A stretch of 64,000 nt of DNA, taken from Oryzias latipes (taxonomy: Eukaryota; Chordata; Actinopteri; Beloniformes; Adrianichthyidae). The DNA is taken from assembly GCF_002234675.1 (NCBI RefSeq), contig NC_019870.2, positions 1,570,485 through 1,634,484 on the forward strand, written 5' to 3'. The position numbers were made by a program, and so were the translations under genes. Under the pieces are notes generated by a model, which saw only the letters and a program-made list of their open reading frames with translations, was not told the DNA's origin and did not search any database. Positions 1 to 13,500 of the stretch are shown here, in pieces; position 1 is the first letter of the stretch; each line of letters opens with the position of its first letter.

Positions 1-299
1 TTTGTAAGAACAAAAAAAAGTTCATCTTTGAAAAGTGTTTTTGTTTTTACATTTTTTATATTTTGTTTTTCTGTTTCCTAAATTGTTCATGTTGTGTAGT
101 GGTTTTTTCGTACCTTTAGATTATTTCCACCTTTAGATTTCTGTTTTTTTCCATTTATTCCTTTAACTTTTAAATCATTTTTAATTTTTTGTGTACTAGC
201 TTTCTGCTTTTCATGTTGCGTTCAGGTTCAGTGGGTTTTTTTTTTAGTTCGCCTGTTTGCTTTGCAACTATCTGTTTACGGTCGATCAAATTTGTGAGA

Positions 300-458
300 G
301 AGGCTCCGCCCCCTCAGGTGTGGCTCTCTTGCAGGTAGGCTGCTGCTGCGCTCGGTGACGTCAGAGGGATGGGCAGGTCACGTGGTGGAAGGAAACCTGC
401 GGTCTAATGTTTCTGAAATGGGAAACGGGAGAAAGAAATAGGAAGCGGAGTGATCGAG
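300..458 (+). promoter_or_regulatory. marveld2: Likely marveld2 promoter and non-coding first exon
   Basis: This is a GC-rich island in AT-rich surroundings. A GC box (CTCCGCCCC) lies near 303, a perfect CRE-type site TGACGTCA at 356-363, and an E-box in GGTCACGTGG near 377. A strong splice donor follows (GATCGAG, then GTAAGG at 459). The first coding exon of marveld2 begins with a splice acceptor at 4497, so an upstream non-coding exon is needed and this is the best candidate. The transcription start is not visible, and the link to marveld2 is an inference. Confidence 0.5.
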
Positions 459-3004
459 GTAAGGAGCGGCGCTGTGCGGTTCGGCAGAGGTTCCGTCCGC
501 GGAGACGGAGACCGAAAGCTTTTCTTCTCTTTGCTTTGCGGCATAAAACTTCACTTTTAGGCCGTTTGCGTTTAAGACCACTCTTCACTTTTGGTGAAGT
601 TTAGGTCTTTTTCTCGTTGAAGAAACTCTTCAAAAGTCGTTAAGTTTGTCCGAAACTCAGAACTTTACGCCTTTAGAAAAGCAACAAAGTGGACTTTGAG
701 ATTTAAATAAAGTTTATTCAAATGTTTTTGGCTGTAATCGAGATCCGGGGGTGACCGCAGCTCCGCCGCCCTCCCTTAGGCCTCCGCCGCCGGACTTTGA
801 TTGTTCGGGAAGCAGAATTTCCTCCACAGCGGGACTTTAAGGTGAAAATGAGGCCGAACGTTTCTTCACGTCTACGGTTTACCCAAATTACCGGGAAAAA
901 AACTCAACGATTAGCGGAAAAAAGCTGTCCGTTAACTCGTCGCGGAGGTGTGTTCGCGGACCGTTACGAACGAAAGACGTGTTGTGTTCAAAGATCCTTC
1001 AGTCTTCTGAAATATATCTATTAAACTTTATTATTTATCTCTATATTAACAAAGATAATAAGTTAAAAACAACAAGTAATAAATATGTATATATAATAAT
1101 TAAAATCATTGAAGAGTTTAACATTTCTGAGATTTACTTTTTCCTGTTAAAATGTATTATTATTTTACTATAAAAAAAACTTCTTTTTTTTATTCTTGAT
1201 CTTTAATTACCAATAAATTAAGATGTCTTAAAAGTAAATATAAATGGTAAAAGGACAAAGTCTGACACTGCAGTGTTTATATGAAACAATGTGAGTCTTA
1301 AATACTCCGATCATCTTTTAATGGATTTTCAAACATATTTCATCAAAATCATGAAGGTTTTTAGCCAAAATAAAAAAAAACTCTGTCCTTTTAGGAAATA
1401 GTTTCAGCAAAGTGGTAACAGTTAATTAGAAAGAAAATACTCAATAAAGAAACATTCAGAAATGGAGTTTTAATCTTAATTTTCTTTATCTGTCCTCCAT
1501 AATCAGCAAAATGCTGCAAGATGTTAAAAAACGCAGTTGGTCTGTAAAAAATCAAAAGTAATAGTTGTTTTTTTATCTAAAAAATGAGAAAATATGTTCT
1601 ATTTAATTGCTCATAAATTATAGTTATGCATTTTTCAAATGTATTAGTGACTTAGTGACATTTTTTTAAAGTGTCCTTGTAAATTATGCATTTATTCTTG
1701 GGTTGTTATCAAATGTAAACAGTATGTTTTAGTACACATTTAATGAAAAAACCCTTTTCTGTTAATTTTTTTACTGTTAAAGTCTAGAAACACAAATAAA
1801 GATGTTTGATTAAAAAATGTCAAAAGTGAATTTTTAAAAATACAATTCTGTCAATAATTATGTTGGTAAAAAGCCTAAATGTAACCAATACTTTTATTGG
1901 GTTAATTCAAATTTAGCATTGGTTTGTTGTTTTTAGACCTTCATCACATTTTTTAAACATTTTTATTCTGCATAATTGTTAGTTTTCACCTGAGACTAAA
2001 ATGTGGACGAAGCCTCAACGAAGCTGCAGAAAAACGTTTCTGAACGAATTCAACAGTTTTTTCCCTCATTTGGACTCTAGACGCTGAAGTCAGACGTACG
2101 AAGGAGAATCTTTCAGTCAGAAACAAACGATCATCTTAAAATTATAGTGAAGATAGTTTGAGTTTTGGTAAAACTCCCTGCGTGCGGACGCTTCCGAGGC
2201 TCCTCCCCCTCCTCACCTGTCTGTTTGTGTGTCTGCAGGCGGTTCCTGGACTCTCTGCCTTCATACCAGGTTTGCTTTTTGAGCCGCGGGCCAATGTAAG
2301 TCCAGTTGAGTGACTGCGTGTGAAGGAGGTATTGCAGCACAGTTCCTACTCTTTCCTCTCCACGTCGCCTCATAGAAACCACAGATTCTCGCCTGCATGG
2401 CGGCGTCTTCACGGGGCTGCAGCAGAACTACTTCCTGTGGTGGCTTCTCGGCTTCTTCCTGTTTGCATGACGTTGGATTTCGGCTTCTCTTCTGGGATTT
2501 GACTTCATCTTTTCTTTCTGCGTGTCGAGTTTGATCCCTCGTCTGTGTTTCTGTCCCGATCCAAATCAAAAGTTTCAGAAAAATGTAAAACACAAATGAC
2601 AGAAATGGAAAATACTTGACGACAAAAAGATAAAAAAATTAGAGGAGGACACAAAGAACAACAAAAAGGAACAAAACACCCAGTGGATGACATTTGTAAA
2701 GACCCACTGTGATGAAAATGTGTGTTTGGTGTTCTGAAGACGTTCATGATGGAGGACATTTATAAAGAAAATCAAGATTAAAATTGATTTTCTGAGCATT
2801 TTTTATTCAAATTATTGTGAATCAGGAGCAAATGAAAAAATGCTTTTTTAAAACGATCATATTTGTGACATAGAAAGTACGCTGGGCGGGGCCACAAGCT
2901 CCTGGCTCCGCCCCTTTCCGATCATCCACCTGCAGCCAAACAGATCCGTGAGCTGGAATCTGGATCTAATCCGTACGGATGGATGGATCTGATGTTGCTG
3001 CCAT

Positions 3005-3175
3005 TTCTGTTGCTCTGCTAATGCTAGCTTGGAGGTGTGAGGGGCTGTAAGCTAGCGGGAAAGAACGTAAACAAGGGATGATGGGAAAAGGCGACGGGCT
3101 AAATCAGCGCCACGACTCAGAGGGGAATTTCTGATGAACCCCTGCCGCTCTGCAGAAACTATGTCCTAGAAAACG
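3005..3175 (+). repeat. Dispersed repeat, copy 1
   Basis: This segment aligns by eye with 35600-35770. Shared blocks in the same order include GCTAATG, GTGAGG, TAAGCTAGCGGGA, ATGGGAAA, the GCACCAC/GCGCCAC block, CTCTGAGGTGAAATT/CTCAGAGGGGAATT and CTGCAGAAA. The two copies are clearly diverged, which suggests an old interspersed repeat. The family is not identified. Confidence 0.55.
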
Positions 3176-3784
3176 ACACAGGTTTTTGGATTTTGCTTAA
3201 AAACGGCATAAAAGTAACTAAAAGACGACTTTGAACACTTTGAAAACACATCAAAGAGAAGTGATGTATAGAAAACACTTTATGAATAAAATGATAAATT
3301 CTTGATTTAAAAAAACTAAAAGTAAAATCATTTCATGCATTTGGTGAATTGAAATCTCTTTTCCTTTGTTTTTGCCGTGACTTTGACAGAACCCCCCCTC
3401 CCCCCCCGTAGTTTCTGTTTTTAACATGTTTGCATATGCAAAACATTTTTAGGTTTCAATCCACGCTCAGCTTTTCAAAAGTGGCGTTTACGCCTCGCTG
3501 AACCAAAGAGGCTTTCAGACCAAACTCCATTTATTCCACCTGCTCGTAAATGTTCCGTCACTGTTGGACAAAAAGTCGGTTTTGTCCCTTCATGCTGGGA
3601 ACTCGGAGGGCGGAGAAGACGGACGCAGATTTATCTGAGGCTGGAGGAGCAGAGGGCGGCTGAAAGGCTTCTGTCTGCGAGCCTTTGTCCCAAAAGAGAG
3701 CGCCGGCGGCGGGAAGGAAGCAGACCAGAATCTGTGTCTGTAGGTCTGCTCAGGCCTCACGGCCTCCTCACTGAGCAGTTACAG

Positions 3785-3960
3785 CTAGAACGTCGCTAGA
3801 ACGTCGCTAGAACTTCTGCAGAGCATTGTCAGAACAAAATCAGAACGTTTTTCAGAACATCTTTAGAACGTCGTTAGAATGTCTGCAGAACGTTGTCATA
3901 ACGTATTTGGAACATCATCAGAACGTCATCAGAACATTGTCGGAACCGATGGTCCAGAAA
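3785..3960 (+). repeat. Degenerate minisatellite of AGAACGTC-like units
   Basis: About twelve imperfect copies of a roughly 13-14-bp unit of the form TNNAGAACGTCNT occur in tandem. Units near 3785-3815 are almost identical and those further right have drifted. The array lies in the first intron of marveld2. Confidence 0.6.
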
Positions 3961-4513
3961 CGTCTCTCTTTGGAATGTGGATCTTACACTGTAAAAATTG
4001 AATCTTGTGAAAGTAAAAAGACTTTCAGGAAAATTTGTCTTATTTTTCGTCTTGCAACAGAAAATGAATCTTAATTCCAGGAAAAAATGTCTTGGTGACT
4101 TTTTGACTTTTTTCTTAAAATATGAATTCGCTGTAAAACCATTTTTCTCACCACACTGTAGATTTTTTTTTCTTTTTAAGAAAATGTTTAAATTTTAGGA
4201 ATTTTTGATTTATTTCTATTTTTGCAGTGTAACTGTTTTGTTTACAAAGCAAAACGTTTCAGCATCTTTTGTCCAAACTTTCCTCAACCTGGAACCGACA
4301 GGTTCTGCAGAGACTAAAAGACCAAACAGAACCTGTAATAGAACCCAGACCTTCAGTCCGGACAGAGACGCATGAACAGGAAGTTTGTTGTGTCTTTTAG
4401 GACCTGCAGATCATCTGAAGGTTCTTCTGTTTGCAGATGACACCAGGCTTTCATTTTCCAGAGGATTTGATGGATCTTTGTGTTTCTGCCCCTCAGGGAC
4501 CACCACCATCCTC

Positions 4514-7500
4514 ATGTCCTATGGAGGAGACTTTTACGGACGCACTGAGCGTGTCCGCCAGGCGCCGCACTATGACCAGGTTCCTCTGGGTTCTTTACCC
4601 CGAACAGACTCCTACGACTCCCAGCTGAGTGCGCCGTACTTGGGTCAGAGCGCCGACCCCCTTCCTCCCCCGCCGCTGCCGGAGCAGCCGCCTGTCGGCC
4701 CAGAGTCAGTCCCCAGCGAGGACGGTGCCGAGTTAGATCCCGCCATCGACATCAAACCGGTCCACCGCTTCGTCCCCGACTCCTGGAAGAACTTCTTCAG
4801 GCTCAGCAACCGCAGCAGCAAGAAGGCGTGGTCCATGCCTGCCTCCTCCACTGACAAAAACAACAGCACCACCAACGGGGTGCGCTGCTCCCCGCCCCAC
4901 TCCCCTTCTCTTCCCGGATCGTACCGCGACCCGTATGGCGGCTCCGGCGGCAGTTACAACTCCCACAAGGAGCTTCTGGACGGACAGAACGGACAGGAGT
5001 CCTTCTCCGGACGCACTCACCACACGGGTCTGACCTACAGTGAGCGGGTGGAGGAGTACAACCAGCGCTACGCCTACATGAAGTCGTGGGCGGGGCTGCT
5101 GAGGATTCTGGGCTGCGTGGAGCTGCTGCTTGGCGCGGCCGTGTTCGCCTGCGTCTGCGCCTACATCCACAAAGACCACGAATGGTCCAGCATGTTTGGA
5201 TCCTCGTCCCCCGGAGCTTATGGCGCCGGGTATTACGGCGCCGGAACAAGCGGGAGCTACTACAACGGCCCCATGACCCCATTTGTGTTGGTGGTGGCGG
5301 GGGTGGCCTGGGTGGTGACTGTGATTGTTCTGGTGTTGGGGATGACCATGTACTACCGCACCATCCTGCTGGACTCGTCCTGGTGGCCCCTGACTGAGTT
5401 CATCATCAACCTGGCTTTGGCCCTCCTCTACTTGGCCGCAGGTACGTCCTTTAGCTTCTGGATCCTCCAGAGCTGCAACCCTCCACTGGCGGATTGAGCG
5501 CTTTGACCATCCAAGCACAAAGTGGTTTTGGGTTGAGCGTTCCAGAAGTCCCTGCTGGTCCAGGTGGACCAGTGGAACCATGTAGACCAAGCTGTGGTTT
5601 TCCAAGGAAAACTGACTTTTGAGTTTCTGATCTTTAAAATCCATGAAGGTTTGTTGATTGAAAAACGGTGAAAACGTGCAATGAAGTTCCAAGATAAAGT
5701 CGAGCTCAGGCGGAAAGCAGAATCCTTCTGCTGCTTTCAGGTCGGGCTCGGAAAAGCGCGTTCAATGAAAAGTATACACGCATTTCCACTTTCAAATCTC
5801 TCATGTTCATGCGTCGCTACGCACGTTTTAAGTCTAAATTTGGGCTCTACGTAAAAAAATGCAGCCATTGAAAATGTAGTGAAAGTTAAACCAGGTGAAC
5901 TCTGACCAATCAGGGACTCAGATTTGTTAGTGACGTAGGGATGGCGTCCCATTTAATTCACGGAAGTGCCAACCGTTTTTGTGATGCGCGTTCAAGAACG
6001 AGCTGAATGTGCTTTTAGTGTATGGTGTTCACACTGGACTGTCAAACGGTCAGCACTTTCGTGTTTTGAAAAAGATGCTATCCACACATCACTACCAAAT
6101 CTGAGTCTCTGATTGGTCAGAGGTCACCTGGTTTCACTTTTGACGCGCGTTCGTTGGCCGTTGGGTATGTAGAGTCTAAAAATGGACGTAAAAGCATGCG
6201 TAGCGGAGCATAAACGTTAGTTATTGTTTGAGCGGGGAAGCCGGAAGCATGCATACGCGCAGGTTCCCATAGACCTTTGATTGCAAGTGGTCACTTGAAC
6301 AGGCGTTTCCGAACACAGCATCAGGATTTCTCTGGATCCGCTAAGTCCCGAAGCTGCTGGCAGCGCGGTCCATCAGTCCAGACGAAGAGAAGCAGGTGAA
6401 GACCATAAACCAGAGAGATGATCAACTTCCTGAGGTTTTCTTTTTCTAGTATTTTCTAGATGAACATCAGGACAGATTCATGTGAAACAGTGACATAGAT
6501 GATGAAAGCTAACGGTTGGAGCTAGCAGTGGAAGCTAGCGGTGGAAGCTAACGGTGGAAGCTAACAGGTCGTCCCAAGACAAACAACCTGTTGTCTTATG
6601 TTAGGCGTTGATGCTCTGATGCGTTCAGGGACGTCACGGTAAAAGCATGACTAGATCACTGCCATGTGTCTGCAGAGACAAACTATATTTAGGCCGGTTC
6701 TAGGACGACAATCCCCCTCCCCCACCGCCAGCATTCCCGCCAGGCTGAGTTTCTGGGGATGACAGTCCCGGTGCCCCCCACCCCACCCCCCACCCCTCAT
6801 CAGCAGAGATGCATTTGAGGACTCAAAGCGTTCAGTCATAAAACCATCACTTTGCTAAACGCACGGATGAAAGATGTGCTGACCTGACTCTCTGGAGGGA
6901 ACGTCACATGACCTCGTAACCATAGCAGCACACGCCCTCCAGGTGCAGATGGAGCACAAGACAATGATGATGTTTGGATGAAGCTTAGATCATAAATTCA
7001 CGAATAAATACAAACGTTAAAACCCCTAAAAGGTCAAAGGTTGAGATCAGGTGGAAGAGTTTAGGATTTTATCAGCAATTTTCAACCTTTTGTTTTAGTA
7101 AAAGAAATGCTTTTGCATAAATTTGATTTTGTGTTGTTGTATTTTTAGTCTTAAAAGGCAGAAATGTTGGAGTGAACATCATGATTTCTATATGGTGTAT
7201 AAATGAGGAAGATGCAGGTTTATGTTCCTTAAATGACGTCATTTTGACTTTTATTGTTAGTTTTCTGTTGAAATAACAGAAACCGTCTGAAGCCTGTGGA
7301 GCTGCCTTTTCTTTTTCTGTCATTAAACAACAAAGGCTGAACTTTTATTGTACAATAATGAATTCTGAGTTTAAATAATCAACTAAAAGTTGATTTTCCC
7401 CAGAGAAATAGGTTTAAATTGACTTTAAAGTAGAAGATTTTATGGATTTTAAACATGAATTGAATAATTTTTCTCAGTAAAGATTGAAATTAGTTTTATT

Positions 7501-10500
7501 GTGTCTTTTTTCAAACCATTTAACGAAATATTCTTCCAAAAAGGTTTATTTGTATGTTAACTTAAATTCTGAATGACGTTTGGCGCCTGAACAGGAGGAG
7601 CGTCGCCTCTCAAAGCTTCGCCGTCAGACGGAGGTTCCTGGGTTTGGTTCAGGAGCGGCTCCGGTTCTCCGGCGTTCTCACTGGCGTTTGCGGTTCTCTG
7701 CAGGCATCGTCTACGTCCGGGACGCGACCCGGGGGGGCCTCTGCTCCTACCCCGTCTTCAACGCCGGCATCAACGCGGCGTTCTGCAGGATCGAGGCGGG
7801 CCAGACGGCCGCCATCATCTTCTTGTTCTCCACCATGGTGGTGTACCTGATCGGCGCCATCGTGTGTCTGAAGCTGTGGCGGCACGAAGCCGCCCGCCGG
7901 TACCGGGAGCGGTACGGCCTGCAGGTGAGAGCTCGCCCTCGCCGCCGCCGCCTTTGGATTTGTCTGCACATTCCTGGAATTCCTTCCAGACTTCCAGTTA
8001 GGCTCAGAAATGTCTGTCAACAACATCGACCTTATTGCCGCGGCGTCGCAACCGACCACAAAGTTTGCAGAGCTGAGGGTGTGGAGGGTTAGTGGGCGGA
8101 GTCTCAACCTGTTGACACCTGTTGACTCCTGCCATGAACTCCAGGAAGTGAAGCTTCTGTTTCTAAGAATTTTAGATTTAATAAGTTTTTTATAAATGTA
8201 AAACTATGTTTGCAGCATTTCCTGTTTGTCTTTCGATGAGACTAAAACGTTTTGGTTTCCAGACCGGCTAATGATTTCTTTTTCTAAAAGGTCGTTTGGC
8301 ATAAAGCGTTTGAGTTTTTCATAGGTGTCAGTGCAGAAGAACCCGGCGGAGCGCCGCGGTTCCACACGTTTGTCCCGACCCTGCAGTTCCAGCAGATGCT
8401 GGCAGGCGTCTGCCTCGTCTTCCTCGTGGATCTTCATCTCCTGACGGGTTTCTCCGGATCCCCGCAGGTTCATCCTGAACGGCTGGATGTCTTTCTTAAA
8501 CTTTGGGGACATGAGCAGAATCTCCACTGATGGACGCTTCACACTGTGTTGGTGGGAGGAGGGTAACCCCTCACCCCCCAGGGATGAAAAAACATTACAC
8601 TCAACATTTTCTGGTCGGAACTCAAATCTGGTTAAATAATCCTAAACCATAAATAACTTTATTAATAACAGGTAACATTTGCTGAAGCTGGGACGGCCCC
8701 GCCCACCCGAGTCCTGTCAGCCTCCCTCCACCTCCTGATGGGGGTTTCCATGGCGACACAGCCTCCAGCGGCTGTCCTGGAGGTCCTGGTTGATCTCCAT
8801 GTTGGTTGTTGGGATCTTGATGAGATCAGATGTTCTTTCCATAGTTTCTGGCTTCATCATCATCATCGTCGTCCTCCACGGTCCTGCTGCGGTTCCATTG
8901 TGGTTCCACTGTGGTTCCACTGTGGTTCCATTGTGGTTCTGCTGCGGTTCCGCTGTGGTTCCGCTTCGGTGTAGCTGTGGTTCCACTGTGGTTAGGTTGC
9001 GGTTCCGCTGCGGTTCCGTTGCGGTTCCGCTGTTGTTCGGTCAGGTTTAAACACGCAGAGGGCAGAACGGTCCTGACGCCGTGGTGTTTGTGTCGTTGCA
9101 GCCGTCTGAGATGCGCTCCGTCCAGACGACGCCGGTAAGACCACCGCTCAGAACCAGAACTCGCTTCTCTGTCGTCACTTTGACCCCAAAAAACGTTTTG
9201 CCTTTTTTTTTCTTTATCAGAGAGTTCCAGTTTCTGAGCCAGTTCCCAGAATTCAAGAGGTGGTCCGGGACGCGGCGGCCGTCCCCATCAAGGTGCCTCT
9301 GAAGGCGGTTCCCGCTCAGGTGGTTCAGGGAAGCATCCCGTCAGGATACATCCCCAAACCCGTCATCGTTCCAGACTACATCGCGTGAGTGTTGCTCATG
9401 TTGGGACAGGTGTGGGAGGAGCTAAGCTTCACCTGTCTGTGCTTTTCCCCAAAAAGAGAGATTATTGTTTTGTTCTGCAGTCGGTTTCATCTGATTCTTT
9501 GTTCTTTTTATCAAGTTATTGTGATTTAAAGAGGAAAAAATAATAAATACAATGAAATATTTGGGGACTAAAAGGTCTAAGAAGAAGGAACTAAAAGAAA
9601 AAATCTTGAAAAATCTAAGTTTATAATAAATTAAACACAAAAACTGAATCAAAAAAGAATATAAATTAAAGAAATAAAAGATAAAACGTGTGTGTCTAGT
9701 TTTTGAAGTGCGTCAGTTTTTGTTCAGAACATCGGGTTTGTTTTCAAAATTTCAATACATTTTTAGTTTTTCTAATTTTTTAAAAAGTACTAATAAAATT
9801 GATCAAATTTGACCCAAAACAACAATAACTAACATTTAAATGTTCTGTGCTATAAAAGTATTTTCCGTTTAACCTAAAGAGAGACAAACAGCATCTCCAC
9901 AGTGAAGCATGGCGGCGGCAGCATCATGCTGTGATGTGAACCGTTCTCCCTCGTCTGTGCAGTAAATATCCAGCGATCCGGTCCAGCGAGGAGAAGGACC
10001 GGTACCGGGCCGTGTTCAACGACCAGTACTCCGAGTACAAAGAGCTCCACTCGGACGTCCAGGCCACCCTGAAGAAGTTTGAGGAGATGGACGCCATGAT
10101 CCAGACGCTTCCTCAGCATCCGACCAGTCAGATGGTGAGAACCCCCGGTTCTGATCTGATCCAAAAATACGGACAACAGAATTTCTTCATCTGATTTTTC
10201 TGCTAAAACGAGACATTAACTCCTTTAGTCCTCAACAAACCTTCCCATACCATCATACCACCACCTCCATTCCTTTGTTTATCCCCACCTTGTGTTCTGG
10301 TTTACGTTGGTAGATTTTAAGATGGGGGGGGGGGGGGGGGGGGCTGCCATGCCAATCATTAATTTCCATCTGGGACTCATGCGTGGTTTTCCCGTATGCG
10401 GCGATTTGTCAACGAATAATGTTCAATATTCATGAAATGCTGCCAGAAGTAACTTTAGTCAAATTCTCTGAATGTTTATGAATTTCTAAACGTTCCAGAA

Positions 10501-13500
10501 AAATTCTTTTTAACAACATTAATGCTGTCAGAGAAGAAGAGCTATTATTTTATTCATTTTGACATCGTCTGACTTCGGTAAAGTTCCATTAAATTCATGT
10601 TATGCTTCAGAAACTCTTTGGTTTCCCAGCAGAATCAAAGCATTCTGGGTTATTTTTGCTGTTTTTTCCTCTGAGAAAACGGAAGAACATTTCAGAAGTT
10701 TGACTCGTTTAACCTTTGAGTGCCGCCGGTCAGAACGGCGATGGAACCTGCAGCCTCACTGTGACCGCGGCTGGAATGTGCTCCTGCCTTGGACTTCCTC
10801 TGTTTGCATTTCCTCTTCCTGTTTTGCTTTCCCCAAAGCCCTGGGGCCTGTTTCACAAAGGAGGTTAAGTGTAAACTCTGAGTTCATAAACCCGGAAATC
10901 AGGGAAACCCTGGGTTTTCCGTTTCAGAATCGGAGGTTTGTCAAACCAGAGAAAGCAGAGTAAGTCAAACCCGTTTCTGAAAGAGAGGTAACTTCTACTC
11001 GGAGTCCGTATCCATGGTTACTTATGCTGTGAACCTAACCTGGTCGGGAGCAGGTTTTATTCTCCAAACTCGAAGTTTTTGCCGGTCCCCTCCCCTTTTT
11101 AAAGACGAAGCGGTATTTTTCGCTTTAACCTTCATTGTCCACATGTCCGTCACACAGAGACGATCTAAGTGACAAGAATGGCTTGTTCTGTTTTGGAGGA
11201 CCCAATAGATGAGGAGGCTGCATTAATTCATAGAGAATTATATTTACGTCGTACGAGGATTTTGAGACCTCGACTCGATGTTTTGTCATTGCTCCATACG
11301 TTTTTGTTTGAGCGTTACCGTTTTTCGTTGCAGTCAATTACATATACAAAATGAAAACAACATTAGGTCTTGCTATGTAGATGTTTAATATGTCAAATAT
11401 TGTCAACAAAGCCTACATCCATGACATGATCACATTTGACCTGATTGAATTATGTTTTTATACTTCATTTTTAGCTGCTGCCATGTTCTTTTAATTCCTG
11501 CAGGATTGCATCTACATGAAAATGAAATCAGGGACATTGAATTAGATTAATGTAACAATTACTTTTTGGAAACACAATTTTCTAGCACTGCTTACTTTCT
11601 TAATCCCATATAAACCTATACCACTTGATCAATACAAGGGTAGTGTTGCAGTGTGTGTGTGCTGAGCGGGGTGCGATCCACGAGAGACAAGGGGAGGGGC
11701 GAGTGCAGGTGCAGATGGGGGGGGGGGGGGGTGAGCACGGATGAGGAGGACGGAGAAGGTGTCATTCCCAGAATAACTGTTTTGGAGTCATTCTTATTCC
11801 GCTCTGGAGGTTGAGGGTTTCCAACGGGAAGTGAACCCCGAAGGAGAATTCCCTTCAGCCCTGAAGGAAATCTCCCCTGCGCTTTTGACCACGGTCGGAA
11901 AGACGAGAGAAAAGAAAGGAGAAGCCTTCGCGCAGCGAAAGGTTCAACAGTAGACAAAAGTTCACTTTTAAAAACACAATTGCATGTATTAATATTAAAC
12001 TGACCAACGTTTGCAAGAGGGGAAGGTTAACAAAAAAGTCCTCCAAACATTACCGACGTTAAATGCATCCCCCCCCCAGATTGGTTCTGTACACTATGCA
12101 GCATTTCATGCATTTACACCAGGAATAACACTTCAAAAGTACACCTAAATATCGCCATTTTTTATTTCACACCTTACGCTATTTAAAAAGTTATTACAGT
12201 CAATATTTTATGACAATGATTTAAATGCAAACTTAGGCATTAACTTGAGCAGCTATGTTTTCCACGCTAACTGTCTCTGTTTTGCAGATGCAGCGGTGTT
12301 GCTTTTCTTCTGGAATATGTGCTCATATTCACTGTAACTCTGCAGCAGCACGTCAAGTTCAGCTGGAGAAAAATACGCAGACCTCTTTGTTTTCACGGTT
12401 GCCATGGTGACTCGTGATATCTGCGCTCCATTGATAATGGCTTCTTATAGACGCGGTGCGCACGCTCACCTCCGAATCAGTCCACTCAGAGTTGATTGAT
12501 CTAACTCGGATCAGCTGCTCTGAAACTGAAAACTCAGAGTTGTCAATCTCTCGATTGACCAACTCTGAGTTCAAGTTTATCCTCAGAGTTGGTTGAACCT
12601 CCTTTCTGAAACAGGCCCCTGGTCTGCTCCGCCCGTCTGAGTCTCAGTCGTCACGGTAACGCCTCTTCTTGCTGTTGGCAGGAGTTGGAGCGGATCCAGA
12701 GGATCCTGCAGGACTACCAGAGGAAGAAGACGGTGAGTCTGCCGCGGTGAAGGTTTGAGTCTGGGGAGGTTCGACAGAAAAATACTTTACAACTCTGAGA
12801 AAAGTCCAGATCTACAATAAAAAAGTCAATCAATTCAATAGAATCTATCTATAAATATATTCTATATAAATATACGTTGTTTTTCCAGAGTTTTAACAAT
12901 GAGTTTTAACAAGGATTTGATTCATGGTCAATGTTGGTTCATTTGGATCGATCCGATTGGATCCGATTCTCTGACCTAAAATGGATCCAGATCATCTTCA
13001 TCCAGAACTTCAACCAGTGAGACTCAGACAGAAATTCCTGCGACTGAACAGTGAAGTTTGTTAGGGTAACCCAAATAGTAACTTTTACTAGAGTAACCCA
13101 AATAGTAACTTTTACTAGAGTAACCCAAATAGTAACTTTTACTAGAGTAACCCAAATAGTAACTTTTACTAGAGTAACCCAAATAGTAACTTTTAATAGA
13201 ATAACTTAAATGGTAACTCTTTGAGTGTAACACATAGTTAGATTTTCTGGTAACTAGTTACTATTTGGATCAAGTAATGATTAACAGATTACTTTTTTTC
13301 TGTTCATGACTACTCAGGCTCCGTCTCTAACTGCTGCAGGTTTGTTGATCAGACCGAGTTCACCGGGGGGGGGGGGTATTCCAGAAGGCCCGTTTAAACT
13401 CCCCTGACTTTAACCCTGAACTCTGGCTGAAATCCGCCTGAACTTGCTTACTCTGGGTATGTCGGTTCCTAAAGACCGGATATGGGTTAGCATAATTACA

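Larger units (their letters stand above)
459..4497 (+). other. Large first intron of marveld2 (inferred)
   Basis: No gene is seen in this 4-kb stretch. The first 400 bases stay CpG-rich, then the sequence is AT-rich. It contains a dispersed repeat near 3005-3175 and a degenerate AGAACGTC-type array near 3785-3960. It ends with a polypyrimidine tract and CAG acceptor at 4495-4497. Confidence 0.4.

Noticed and set aside
4385-4513. N-terminal extension of the tricellulin frame
   Set aside because: No ATG supports it, a good splice acceptor lies at 4495-4497, and the protein matches the family only from the ATG at 4514.
4733-5692. 319-codon minus-strand frame opposite the first marveld2 coding exon
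   Set aside because: It is the shadow of a GC-rich real exon, with no family resemblance and low-complexity His/Gly/Val-rich translation.
9422-9652. 76-codon minus-strand frame in a marveld2 intron
   Set aside because: AT-rich chance frame rich in Phe/Ile/Leu, with no signals around it.
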